A model generated the notes under the pieces. The model ran no database searches. It had not been told where the DNA came from and was given only the letters and a program-made list of their open reading frames with translations. The position numbers and the translations under genes were made by a program. This document shows, in pieces, positions 1-7,712 of a DNA stretch of 14,186 bases (positions are counted from its first letter, which is position 1; every line of letters starts with the position of its first letter). Origin of the DNA: a bacterium (GTDB taxonomy: Bacteria; JAJRZV01); contig JAJRZV010000076.1 of NCBI GenBank assembly GCA_024275095.1, positions 1-14,186 on the forward strand, written 5' to 3'.

Positions 1-131
1 CGGGACTGTTGGTGCAAAGCGCTTATGTATGCACTGCATTCTTCAGGACGTTCCCGCAGGCACAAAGCACATACACCAAGCCGGGAAGAAAGGCGCGCTT
101 TTGTCTCACCACACACCCGACACCTGTACAT
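1..131 (-). CDS. N-terminus of a CxxC/CxxC zinc-ribbon-like protein, possibly radical-SAM-like (partial, runs off left edge)
   Basis: The minus strand from an ATG at 131 is open to the window edge, giving 43 residues. It begins MYRCRVCGE and continues through VCALC and RERPEE to ALHQQS. Two cysteine pairs, C4-x2-C7 and C21-x2-C24, separated by 13 residues, form a plausible small metal-binding knuckle. The short N-terminal Cys4 ribbon followed by 'LGVC..C.R.RPEE' and a helix resembles, from memory, the start of a family of radical-SAM proteins found in thermophiles and archaea. The diagnostic CxxxCxxC cluster motif would lie outside the window, so this is inference. A purine-rich stretch (GGGGTG, five bases before the ATG) could be the ribosome-binding site, and there is no in-frame ATG, GTG or TTG closely upstream. 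The gene is divergent from the histidine kinase. It is clearly protein-like (cysteine pairing, charged helix), but its function is uncertain. Confidence 0.55.
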   Translation of the reverse strand, partial: MYRCRVCGETKARLSSRLGVCALCLRERPEECSAYISALHQQS

Positions 132-328
132 CAGCGCACCCCGGATTAGACTTCTTTCTTTCGTGTGTGCTTCGGCACCATTCATAAATATTTTAATACT
201 TTTTGCTCTCCGAAAATTCCTTTTCTCTCCATCACCAAAGGGGTCTCCCAAAACACACATTGTGTAGCTGCATTTATACCCACCACCCCTGCAAAACTAC
301 CCACCTCGTTTCATCCCACCATTTTTAA

Positions 329-357
329 TTGACTTGTTTACGTGGCTGCGTTATATT
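329..357 (+). promoter_or_regulatory. Sigma-70-type promoter of the histidine kinase gene
   Basis: The -35 box TTGACT (329-334) and the -10 box TATATT (352-357) are separated by exactly 17 bp, close to the housekeeping consensus in both sequence and spacing. The surroundings are AT-rich. Transcription would start near 364-366, giving a leader of about 85 nt before the preferred kinase start at 452. It is the best promoter match I found in the window. Confidence 0.7.
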
Positions 358-366
358 TGGGCTATT

Positions 367-483
367 ATGAAAGAAAAGAAATCAATTTCAGATTTATTTC
401 GTATATTAAAAATCCATCATATATTTCTTGCATCTTTTCGTGAGGTATTACGTGGGCACGTCCAGCTGCAATTATACCAGTAA
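367..483 (+). other. Possible 38-codon leader ORF overlapping the kinase start
   Basis: An ATG at 367 opens a frame beginning MKEKKSISDLFRILK and ending in TAA at 481-483. It starts within a few bases of the predicted transcription start, so it would be nearly leaderless, and no Shine-Dalgarno sequence precedes it. It is in a different frame from the kinase and overlaps the preferred kinase start (452) by 32 nt. It could be a regulatory leader peptide, a chance frame, or the original kinase N-terminus cut off by a frameshift. It is basic at the start, then amphipathic or hydrophobic (ILKIHHIFLASF). I do not recognise it, and its expression is conjecture. Confidence 0.2.
442..445 (+). promoter_or_regulatory. 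Ribosome-binding site deciding the kinase start (GTG 452)
   Basis: GAGG lies 6 nt before the GTG at 452, the best-supported of several candidate starts. The resulting protein keeps the helix NHLNGALLRIS, which fits the N-terminal helix expected before a GAF domain. Starting at the ATG at 518 would cut this helix off. Confidence 0.45.
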
Positions 484-2500
484 CCACCTCAACGGAGCGC
501 TCTTGCGCATTTCGCTGATGCACCTTTCGGCCTCCGCCGATTTTATCCACGTACTTAAAGACATGCTCTCTCTGGTGGCAGAAGCTCTTGCAGTTTCACG
601 TGTATGCGTATGGCTGGTGGAAGAAAATGGGAAACAGTTGAGAAGTCTTCTTCTCTACGAACGCGAAAAAAAGAGATGGTCATCAGGGAACGTGATCACA
701 CGAAAAGAGCATCCCAAATATTTTAATGCTCTGCTCCAGGAGCGGCTTATCGCCATCAGCGATGTAGAAAACGATGTCCGCATAAGCGGATTTGCAAAAA
801 CGCACCTCAAACCTCACCACATTAAATCAGTTCTGTACGCGCCATTGCGGGTAAGTGGGGACCTGAAAGGAGTCCTCTGCTACGAACACACATCCCCGCG
901 CGAATGGAATCGTGAGGAGCGTGCTTTCGCAGCCTCAGCAGCTGACATGGTAGCTCATCTCTTGGAAACGCGAGCACGCATTGCTGCAGAAGAACAGTAC
1001 CGGTCCCTGGTCGAAGGAGCTCCTGACGCGATCGTTGCTGTAAATGAAAAAGGGCAGATTGCACTTTTCAACAGGGCAGCAGAAAACCTCTTCGGATATT
1101 CACGACAGGAAATTCTGGGCCAACCTCTTGAACTTCTTGTACCACCCGAAATTTCAAAAGACCATCCTGTATGGTGTGCAGAATACAGGAAAAAGCCGTA
1201 CCGCTGGGATATGGGTCAGGGTCTGGACATTTTCGCCCGCAAAAAAGACAACTCGCTCATACCCGTGGAAATCTCACTCAGCCCTGTTCAAAGTGGGGGA
1301 GAAACCATTATTATCGCATTTGTCCGGGATGCCTCACGAAAACGAGAACTGGAAAAACAACTCATGCGTGCACAGCGCATGGAAGCGGTGGGACAGCTTG
1401 CAGGAGGAGTAGCGCATGATTTCAACAATCTGCTCACCATTATCATGGGTAATGCAGACCTGCTTCTCCAGGCTCTTGATCCTGACCACCCGTTTTATTC
1501 GGATATAAAGGATATTTCAGACGCAGCTCACCGGGCCGCTCAAATCACCCAGCAACTCCTCACTTTCAGCAAGCGCCAGGTGATGAGAAGAGAAGTCCTG
1601 GACCTCAACAACATTCTCCGCGGTCTGCGCAAAATCGCCACGCGTCTTCTGGGAGAACAGATACAATTGAAGTTCTCTCTTGCAAAAGATTTAAAAAACA
1701 TCAAAGCTGACCCTGCTTCTCTCGAACAAATGCTGCTCAACCTTCTTATAAACGCGGGTGATGCCATGCCGGAAGGAGGGACAGTCAAAATATCCACAGC
1801 AAATGCAATCCTTGATCGGAAATACACGGACATGCACATAGAACTGGAGCCTGGAGAATACGTCATGCTCACTGTGAGCGATACCGGCAAAGGGATGGAT
1901 CCCGAAACACTTGAACACATCTTCGAACCTTTTTACACCACACGCGAGGAAGGTACAGGGCTGGGACTCGCCATTGTTTACGCTGCCGTACACCAGATGG
2001 GCGGCGGAATTTACGTGTACAGTGAAGAGGGCAAAGGAACCACGTTTAAAATTTATCTACCCGCTGTTAAAGAACCTTCGAAAAGACCGCGAGGGCGTCC
2101 TTTAGAAGAGAAAGAAATTGCTGCTGCAGAAAAAAAGGCCGTTATTCTAATAGTAGAAGACGACGAAAGCATTCGGAATTTCATTAAACGAGCTGTTAAA
2201 AAAACCGGTCACCGTGTCAGGGCTGTAGAAAGCGGAGCGCAGGCGATAAATATTGCCAAAAAAATGACTACGCTTGACATCGTAATATCAGACTGGATTC
2301 TCAAAGATGAACGAGGACCGGATGTAATTCATGCTGTTCGTCAGATACACCCCAATGTCCAGGCGATCATCACATCGGGTTACGCCAATGAACGCATTAG
2401 TCCTGAAAAAATTAAGGACTTTATCTTTCTACCCAAACCATTTACTGCAAATGACCTTACCGAAGCGATAACAAAAGCACTCCAGAAGAAGAAAGAATAA
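452..2500 (+). CDS. Soluble hybrid sensor histidine kinase (GAF-PAS-HisKA-HATPase-REC)
   Basis: Predicted cytoplasmic sensor kinase of 682 aa with no transmembrane segment. Numbering is from the GTG at 452, chosen because GAGG lies 6 nt upstream; a TTG at 428, a TTG at 503 (GGAG five bases upstream) and an ATG at 518 are alternatives. Domains in order: GAF about 16-178 (motif RVCVWLVEENG); PAS about 184-300 (APDAIVAVNEKGQI, FNRAAENLFGYS); HisKA with the phospho-acceptor His322 in GGVAHDFNNLL; HATPase about 417-538 with N-box Asn434, G1 box DTGKGM (Asp477) and the GTGLGL lid; basic linker about 539-560; receiver about 563-676 with acidic pocket EDD (569-571), phospho-acceptor Asp614, Thr641 and Lys662 in LPKPF. 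The receiver has Lys where the usual Pro follows the phospho-Asp (DWILK). The linker contains PRGRP, an AT-hook-like core. No output regulator is adjacent and the ligand of the GAF domain is unknown. The gene is convergent with nuoN. Confidence 0.93.
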   Translation: MGTSSCNYTSNHLNGALLRISLMHLSASADFIHVLKDMLSLVAEALAVSRVCVWLVEENGKQLRSLLLYEREKKRWSSGNVITRKEHPKYFNALLQERLIAISDVENDVRISGFAKTHLKPHHIKSVLYAPLRVSGDLKGVLCYEHTSPREWNREERAFAASAADMVAHLLETRARIAAEEQYRSLVEGAPDAIVAVNEKGQIALFNRAAENLFGYSRQEILGQPLELLVPPEISKDHPVWCAEYRKKPYRWDMGQGLDIFARKKDNSLIPVEISLSPVQSGGETIIIAFVRDASRKRELEKQLMRAQRMEAVGQLAGGVAHDFNNLLTIIMGNADLLLQALDPDHPFYSDIKDISDAAHRAAQITQQLLTFSKRQVMRREVLDLNNILRGLRKIATRLLGEQIQLKFSLAKDLKNIKADPASLEQMLLNLLINAGDAMPEGGTVKISTANAILDRKYTDMHIELEPGEYVMLTVSDTGKGMDPETLEHIFEPFYTTREEGTGLGLAIVYAAVHQMGGGIYVYSEEGKGTTFKIYLPAVKEPSKRPRGRPLEEKEIAAAEKKAVILIVEDDESIRNFIKRAVKKTGHRVRAVESGAQAINIAKKMTTLDIVISDWILKDERGPDVIHAVRQIHPNVQAIITSGYANERISPEKIKDFIFLPKPFTANDLTEAITKALQKKKE

Positions 2501-2528
2501 TTTCAATTTTCGGGGTCAGCCTGCCTGT

Positions 2529-3956
2529 TCAATAAAGAAGTTGAAGGGCCCCTTCCGCAGCCACTTTCACCACATCAAGCAGCGACTTGGGATCCACCCC
2601 GTATGCCAGTACAAAAAGAGAAAGAAGAAGTACTCCTGCAACCGTGAGAACTTTCGCGTTACCAGTGGAACCAGTCCCCTCTCTCTTTTTCATATACATG
2701 AATACAATCACCTTTAAATAATAATATGCTCCAACCATAGATGTGAAAATCCCCACGAGAGCAAGCCACCAGAGCCCACCATCTACAGCGGCTTTAAAGG
2801 CATAAAACTTGGCCATAAAACCACCAGTGGGGGGCACCCCTGCGAGTGCAAAAAAGAGTATTACTCCACACAATCCTATAAGAGGCTTTTTCACTCCAAG
2901 AGCTGTCAGATCCTCAAATGTTACTCCCTTTCCTTCCTCACCTTCGTTGTAAGAAATCAACCCAAAGGCACCCGCAGACATGAGGGCGTAAAGAACCAGG
3001 TAAAATAACGCCGCGACCACACCTTCCTTGTGACCGGTAGCCAGAGGCACCAGGATATAACCTGCGTGCGCTACTGAAGAATATGCCAGCATGCGCTTTA
3101 CATTATCCTGTACCAGTGCTGCAAAATTGCCCCAGACCATACTTATAACAGCCAGTGCAATAATGATGTGCTTCAACTCGGTGACAAAGGCAAAAAATGC
3201 GAAAAGCCGGATAATCCCTGCAAATGCCACGAATTTGATGACAGCCGACATAAAAGCCGTGTAAGGTGTGGGGGCACCTTCATATACATCCGGTGTCCAC
3301 ATGTGGAAAGGTGCGAGAGACGCCTTGAAGGCCAGCCCGGTAGCAAAAAGTGCAAGCCCGGCAATGAGGATATGTTTTGATGCTCCTGTGTGCAGTGCGT
3401 TCACCGCTGCTATCATACTTGTAGAACCTGCAGCAGCGTATATCAACGCACTTCCGTAAACCATGACACCGGTGGCAAAGCCACCCAGCAAAATGTATTT
3501 CATGGCTCCTTCGGCTGGACGCGGACGATTGCGCAAAATTCCTGTAAGCACATATACGGGAAGTGACGCCAGCTCTATTCCCACAATGAGCAGGAGGAAA
3601 TCACCGGCCATGGCCGCTATCAACGCACCTGTAACGGAAGCAAGAACAAGAGCCGTAGCTTCTCCTGAAGCATGAGGATTGGCCCGACGATAATCAGCAA
3701 CGACCAGACCTGTAAAACCTGCTACAGCAACAGCAACAATAAAGGCAATCCTGGCAAGCGCATCATCCACCAACCTCAAAGCAGCAACATGAGAGCCGGC
3801 AAGTGGCCGTGTCAAACCCATTACTGCAAGCACACCAGCAGCAGCAAAAAGATACACAAGTGCCACCCACCAGCGGCGACCCGTGAAAAGAGGTGAAAGC
3901 ATTACGGCTATCAAAAAGAACACACCGGCCGCAACTGGAAGTACAAGAGCCTTCAT
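2529..3956 (-). CDS. nuoN: NADH-quinone oxidoreductase subunit N
   Basis: One of three antiporter-like proton-channel subunits of the complex I membrane arm; 475 aa, the usual length for the family, which has about 14 transmembrane helices. The key charged residues are present: Glu128 in GIELASLPVY, Lys211 in FKASLAPFHMW, Lys241 in SAVIKFVAF and Lys383 in GGFMAKFYAF. The motif KRMLAYSSVAHAGY (about 287-300) is also typical. The ATG overlaps the nuoM stop in ATGA and is preceded by a strong purine-rich site (GGAGGAGAGGGAGA), so the start is secure and translation is probably coupled to nuoM. It is the last gene of the operon. Its stop is 28 nt from the stop of the convergent histidine kinase, with no clear terminator between them. 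Confidence 0.97.
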   Translation of the reverse strand: MKALVLPVAAGVFFLIAVMLSPLFTGRRWWVALVYLFAAAGVLAVMGLTRPLAGSHVAALRLVDDALARIAFIVAVAVAGFTGLVVADYRRANPHASGEATALVLASVTGALIAAMAGDFLLLIVGIELASLPVYVLTGILRNRPRPAEGAMKYILLGGFATGVMVYGSALIYAAAGSTSMIAAVNALHTGASKHILIAGLALFATGLAFKASLAPFHMWTPDVYEGAPTPYTAFMSAVIKFVAFAGIIRLFAFFAFVTELKHIIIALAVISMVWGNFAALVQDNVKRMLAYSSVAHAGYILVPLATGHKEGVVAALFYLVLYALMSAGAFGLISYNEGEEGKGVTFEDLTALGVKKPLIGLCGVILFFALAGVPPTGGFMAKFYAFKAAVDGGLWWLALVGIFTSMVGAYYYLKVIVFMYMKKREGTGSTGNAKVLTVAGVLLLSLFVLAYGVDPKSLLDVVKVAAEGALQLLY

Positions 3957-5509
3957 TCTCCCTCTCCTCCGTGCTCATGAGGGGATTCTTCAGCAGGAAA
4001 ACGAATGCCCTTGAGATGCTCTGCCATCCAGTTTGTTCGTTCGAATTCAGCCAGTTCCAGATAGTGCTTTGTCGCGGGTTTCATTATCTTAAGCACCCGA
4101 CCCGGGAAAAGGCCCAGATATACAATGAGGACAATCAGGGGTATAACGCATACCCACTCCCTCACGCTCATATCACGAAGGTTTCTGTTTTCATCGTGGG
4201 TTATGGGACCGAAAAACACCCGCTTTATCGCCCACAGCATGTACGACGCTGCCAGGAGAGCTCCTATTGCCGTAAACACGCCTGCGAGGTAATGTTCACG
4301 AAATGCACCGAGAACCACCAGCACCTCACCGATAAAACCGTTCAAACCGGGCAAGCCAATAGATGAAAGACCTACAATTACAAAAGCAGCAGAATAGAGC
4401 GGGATCGCTGCTGCCAGCCCCCCGAAATCCTTGATCAAGCGCGTATGCCTGCGATCATAAATCATTCCTACGAGAAGGAACAAAGCTCCGGTCGAAAGTC
4501 CGTGATTGATCATCTGCATAACAGCGCCGTCCACCGCCTGCTGATTCGAGCTGAAGAGCCCAACCACAACAAATCCCATGTGACTGACAGAAGAATATGC
4601 AATAAGCCTCTTGAGGTCTTTCTGCACAAGGGCCAGCATCGCTCCATACGAGATCGCAATGAGTCCGAGAATCAGGAATGTCCACCGAAGAGCACCTGCT
4701 GCATCCGGATACACAGGAACACCGTAGCGGAAGAAACCATACGCACCGACCTTTAACAACACGCCTGCAAGGATAATGCTACCGGCAGTGGGAGCCTCTG
4801 TGTGCGCATCCGGCAACCATGTGTGAACAGGAAACATGGGTACCTTGATGGCAAATGCCAGTGCAAAAGCAGCAAACAACCATTTGCCCACGCCTACGGG
4901 TATCCCAAGGCGAAGGAGGTCATCCAGGTCAAAAGACACTCGACCAAGCTGTGCGAGTGAGAGTTTGCCAAGATAGATAAGAGCAAGAAGCATAAGAAGG
5001 CTACCCACCAACGTAAAGAGAAAGAATTTTACCGCAGCATATATACGATTCCCGGAGCCCCAGACGCCGATGATCAGTACCATGGGGATGAGCATCATTT
5101 CCCAGAAAATGTAAAAGAGAACGAGATTCAACGCACTGAAAGAACCAATAATGGCAGATTCCAGGACCAGAAAAGCGATGTAATATTCCTTTTCATACAG
5201 GAAAATGGATTTGAAACTGGCGAGAATAGCAATAGTAGTGAGAAAAGTTGTCAGGATAATCAGAAGAATGGAAACACCGTCTACACCCAGGTAATAGTTA
5301 ATCCCATAAGCGGGAACCCACGCCACCTGTTCAACAAATGCGTATCCCTTTTCAGGAATTCCATACCACAACCGCAAAGAGAGGATCAGCTCGATAACGG
5401 CTGCGACAAATGCTACAAACTTGACATCCCCTTCGTAGCGCCGGGGCACAAGCATAATGATGAGTGACACCACCAGCGGAAACATGATGAGCAGGGTGAG
5501 CAGTTTCAC
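3953..5509 (-). CDS. nuoM: NADH-quinone oxidoreductase subunit M
   Basis: Antiporter-like proton-channel subunit of the complex I membrane arm; 518 aa from the GTG at 5509. I chose this start because GGAGG lies 8 nt upstream and it forms a 4-nt GTGA overlap with the nuoL stop. An upstream ATG at 5524 would start inside that Shine-Dalgarno and adds only five residues. The expected pump residues are present: Glu137 (FWEMMLIP), Lys222 (FAIKVPMFPVHTWLPDAHTE), Lys253 (GVLLKVGAYG) and Glu395 (NGFIGEVLV). The C-terminus ends in a short His/Glu/Gly-rich tail (SPHEHGGEGE) that is unlikely to be part of the pump. It overlaps nuoN by 4 nt. Confidence 0.97.
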   Translation of the reverse strand: MKLLTLLIMFPLVVSLIIMLVPRRYEGDVKFVAFVAAVIELILSLRLWYGIPEKGYAFVEQVAWVPAYGINYYLGVDGVSILLIILTTFLTTIAILASFKSIFLYEKEYYIAFLVLESAIIGSFSALNLVLFYIFWEMMLIPMVLIIGVWGSGNRIYAAVKFFLFTLVGSLLMLLALIYLGKLSLAQLGRVSFDLDDLLRLGIPVGVGKWLFAAFALAFAIKVPMFPVHTWLPDAHTEAPTAGSIILAGVLLKVGAYGFFRYGVPVYPDAAGALRWTFLILGLIAISYGAMLALVQKDLKRLIAYSSVSHMGFVVVGLFSSNQQAVDGAVMQMINHGLSTGALFLLVGMIYDRRHTRLIKDFGGLAAAIPLYSAAFVIVGLSSIGLPGLNGFIGEVLVVLGAFREHYLAGVFTAIGALLAASYMLWAIKRVFFGPITHDENRNLRDMSVREWVCVIPLIVLIVYLGLFPGRVLKIMKPATKHYLELAEFERTNWMAEHLKGIRFPAEESPHEHGGEGE

Positions 5510-7413
5510 GTGGCCCACCTCCATACAATATATGCGAGAACGAGAAGCACTCCAGCAAGCATAGCAAAACCGTAAGCCTGCACATCACCTGTCTGAAGTT
5601 TTCTCAACTGTCTCCCTGTTCCAAGAGATGTTCGAGCCGCGGTGTTGAGAAAGCCTTCTATAATGACATCATCCACAATGTAACGCATTATGCCATCGGA
5701 AATGCCCAGATAGGTCTTAACAAAAAGCGTATCGTATATTTCATCCACCCAGTAACGGTTGAAAAGGAGTGCGTAAGCGGCTTTGAAACGCTGCGCAATC
5801 TTTTCAGGAAGAGTGGTATCTACCACGTACATCCGATATGCGACTGCCCAACCCGCAACAGCCACAATAGTGGAAAGGAACATAAGTCCCATCTCCAGGC
5901 CTGAAGCTCCGTGAATTTCAACGCCATGACGGAACACTCCTTCCATAAAAGCCTCTATAAGACTGTGGTGAGGGAACCCAAGAACAAATCCACCAATAAA
6001 CGAGAGCACTGCAAGTATTGCCATGGGGATGATCATAACTGGTGGTGATTCGTGTGGATGTACAGATTCGTCATAGCGGGGAGTGTTATAGAAAACCAGA
6101 AAGATCAGTCGGAATGTGTAAAAAGCCGTCATAAATGCTGCTGCAATACCCACGGCCCAGATCAATTTATGTCCGGAAGCAAATGCCTTGAAAAGGATCT
6201 CGTCCTTTGAGAAAAATCCTGCAAACGGAGGAATGCCCGCAAGAGCCAATCCCTCGATGAGGAATACCCTGTACGTCCAGGGCATTTTGTCCTTCAGGCC
6301 GCCCATCTTCCGAATGTCCTGTTCTCCAGACATCCCGTGGATTACACTACCTGCACCCAGGAAGAGAAGAGCCTTGAAAAAGGCATGTGTCGTCAGGTGA
6401 AACATGCCCCCTGCATAAGCCCCCACTCCCACTCCCACAAACATGTATCCAAGCTGGGACACAGTGGAGTAAGCAAGCACCTTTTTAATATCAGTAGCAA
6501 CCAATCCCATGGTCGCGGCAAAAAAGGCCGTGGCCACACCCACCCCTGCCACCACATCCATGGCAAGCGGTGCAGCAGAATACGCAAAATTCATTCTTGC
6601 CACCATATATACACCCGCAGTAACCATGGTGGCCGCATGGATGAGAGCACTCACAGGAGTAGGGCCGGCCATGGCATCAGGAAGCCATACATAAAGTGGT
6701 ATCTGAGCAGATTTACCAGTGGCACCTACAAAAAGGAGAAGTGTTGCTGCAAGCACCACCCACTCTGGAAGGCGGGGTACCACTGCCTGAAGCTGTGAAA
6801 ATTCAACCGTGGGATGTGATACAACTGCACTGCCCCACAGAAGCGTCGCAATTCCCAAAATAAATCCCAGGTCGCCAATGCGGTTGACGATAAACGCCTT
6901 CATGCCGGCACGGGCTCTTTCTTCTTCTGTGAACCAGAAACCAATAAGAAGATACGAACAGAGCCCCACTCCCTCCCATCCCAGAAACATCAGAAGGAGG
7001 TTGGATCCCAAAACCAGTACCAGCATCATGAACACGAAAAGATTGAGATAAGCAAAATAGCGGTAGTAGCCCTTATCCCCGTGCATGTAACCTATAGAGT
7101 AAACATGGATGAGGAAACCAACCCCCGTAACCACCAGCACCATCCAGCCGGAAAGGTGATCGAACACAATGGAAAAGGGAATGGACACCTCTCCTGATGC
7201 AATCCAGGTAAAAATGACATCACGAATATACCCGTGCTCTCCCAGACCAGCCAGCTGGGACATGAAATAAACACCGGTAGCAAAGGAAAAGAAAATGCTC
7301 GCGGGACCAACCCATGATACAACGCGTTCTCCCGCTCTTTTCCCCAGAAAAGCGTTAAAAAGAAACCCTGCAAGGGGAAAAAGCAATATTAATCTCAGCA
7401 TGGCATCTTCCAC
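5506..7413 (-). CDS. nuoL: NADH-quinone oxidoreductase subunit L
   Basis: Distal proton-pumping subunit of complex I, 635 aa, full length. Pump residues seen: Glu147 (FLGWEGVGLCSYLLIGFW), Lys234 (GATGKSAQIPLYVWLPDAM), His259 (ALIHAATMV), Lys347 (THAFFKALLFLGAGSV) and Lys403 (GFFSKDEIL). The C-terminal extension that forms the long lateral helix and last transmembrane helix is present: IIEGFLNTAARTSLG, then LRKLQTGDVQAYGF, a hallmark that separates NuoL from the MrpA/NuoM/NuoN relatives. The GTG at 7413 has GAGG five bases upstream and leaves a 1-nt gap after nuoK. An ATG at 7401 (MLRLILLFPLAG) is an equally plausible N-terminus by family comparison but has a weaker site. nuoM starts at its last codons. 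Confidence 0.97.
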   Translation of the reverse strand: MEDAMLRLILLFPLAGFLFNAFLGKRAGERVVSWVGPASIFFSFATGVYFMSQLAGLGEHGYIRDVIFTWIASGEVSIPFSIVFDHLSGWMVLVVTGVGFLIHVYSIGYMHGDKGYYRYFAYLNLFVFMMLVLVLGSNLLLMFLGWEGVGLCSYLLIGFWFTEEERARAGMKAFIVNRIGDLGFILGIATLLWGSAVVSHPTVEFSQLQAVVPRLPEWVVLAATLLLFVGATGKSAQIPLYVWLPDAMAGPTPVSALIHAATMVTAGVYMVARMNFAYSAAPLAMDVVAGVGVATAFFAATMGLVATDIKKVLAYSTVSQLGYMFVGVGVGAYAGGMFHLTTHAFFKALLFLGAGSVIHGMSGEQDIRKMGGLKDKMPWTYRVFLIEGLALAGIPPFAGFFSKDEILFKAFASGHKLIWAVGIAAAFMTAFYTFRLIFLVFYNTPRYDESVHPHESPPVMIIPMAILAVLSFIGGFVLGFPHHSLIEAFMEGVFRHGVEIHGASGLEMGLMFLSTIVAVAGWAVAYRMYVVDTTLPEKIAQRFKAAYALLFNRYWVDEIYDTLFVKTYLGISDGIMRYIVDDVIIEGFLNTAARTSLGTGRQLRKLQTGDVQAYGFAMLAGVLLVLAYIVWRWAT

Positions 7414-7414
7414 G

Positions 7415-7711
7415 TCAACCTCTCAAAGCTCTCCATTCGTCAATTTTTTCAGTGCCCACCACCCTGAAGAGGGCGAGCAGGGCTGCAAGAGCCACGGCCG
7501 CTTCCGCTGCAGCAATTGCGATAACAATCAAAACGCTGGCCAGTCCCTCTGGCCCACCCCACTGTTTTGAAGCGGCAACGAAAACAACATTGGCAGCATT
7601 GAGCATCAGTTCCAGAGACATGAGCACGACAAATGCATTGCGCCTCGTGAGAAACCCAACGGCTCCCACTGCAAACAAAACCGCTGAAAGAATGATCAAT
7701 TCTCCAAACAT
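7415..7711 (-). CDS. nuoK: NADH-quinone oxidoreductase subunit K
   Basis: Small membrane subunit of complex I, 98 aa, three transmembrane helices as usual for the family. The two buried glutamates of the central proton pathway are present and correctly spaced by 36 residues: Glu34 (LMSLELMLNAANV) and Glu70 (IAIAAAEAAVALA). The ATG lies 1 nt after the nuoJ stop, and the purine-rich end of nuoJ (GGATGGAAG) supplies the ribosome-binding site. It is followed after 1 nt by nuoL. Confidence 0.97.
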   Translation of the reverse strand: MFGELIILSAVLFAVGAVGFLTRRNAFVVLMSLELMLNAANVVFVAASKQWGGPEGLASVLIVIAIAAAEAAVALAALLALFRVVGTEKIDEWRALRG

Positions 7712-7712
7712 T

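Larger units (their letters stand above)
132..451. other. Divergent intergenic region (320 nt)
   Basis: This region separates the minus-strand gene at the left edge from the plus-strand histidine kinase. It is AT-rich around 181-225 and 320-430 and pyrimidine-rich between them. On the plus strand it holds the clear promoter at 329-357 and a short leader reading frame starting at 367. On the minus strand, candidate -10 boxes for the left-edge gene are TATAAA (complement of 273-278) and an AT-rich tract around 185-200, but neither has a good -35 partner. An 11-nt inverted repeat (ACACA-T-TGTGT, 255-265) sits near the middle. I see no RNA gene and no convincing protein gene here. Confidence 0.6.

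Noticed and set aside
167-178. GTGC-TTCG-GCAC hairpin with a stable tetraloop
   Set aside because: Only a 4-bp stem with no T-run; it is in the leader of the left-edge gene on the other strand, where the loop would read CGAA. Likely chance.
25-267. 80-codon plus-strand open frame in the left-hand region
   Set aside because: It overlaps the better supported minus-strand CxxC protein, has a basic, low-information composition, lacks a ribosome-binding site and resembles no family.
365-550. 61-codon minus-strand frame over the kinase start
   Set aside because: It is antisense to the kinase promoter and N-terminus and has no recognisable features.
2543-2555. Palindrome GAAGGG-C-CCCTTC as an intrinsic terminator
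   Set aside because: It lies within the last codons of nuoN. The one-base centre leaves only a 5-bp stem, and the following minus-strand tract is interrupted (AACTTCTTTATT), so it is at most a weak terminator.
3893-4366. 157-codon plus-strand frame antisense to the nuoM/nuoN junction
   Set aside because: It is the shadow of two well-supported nuo genes; its composition is that of a reverse-complement frame.
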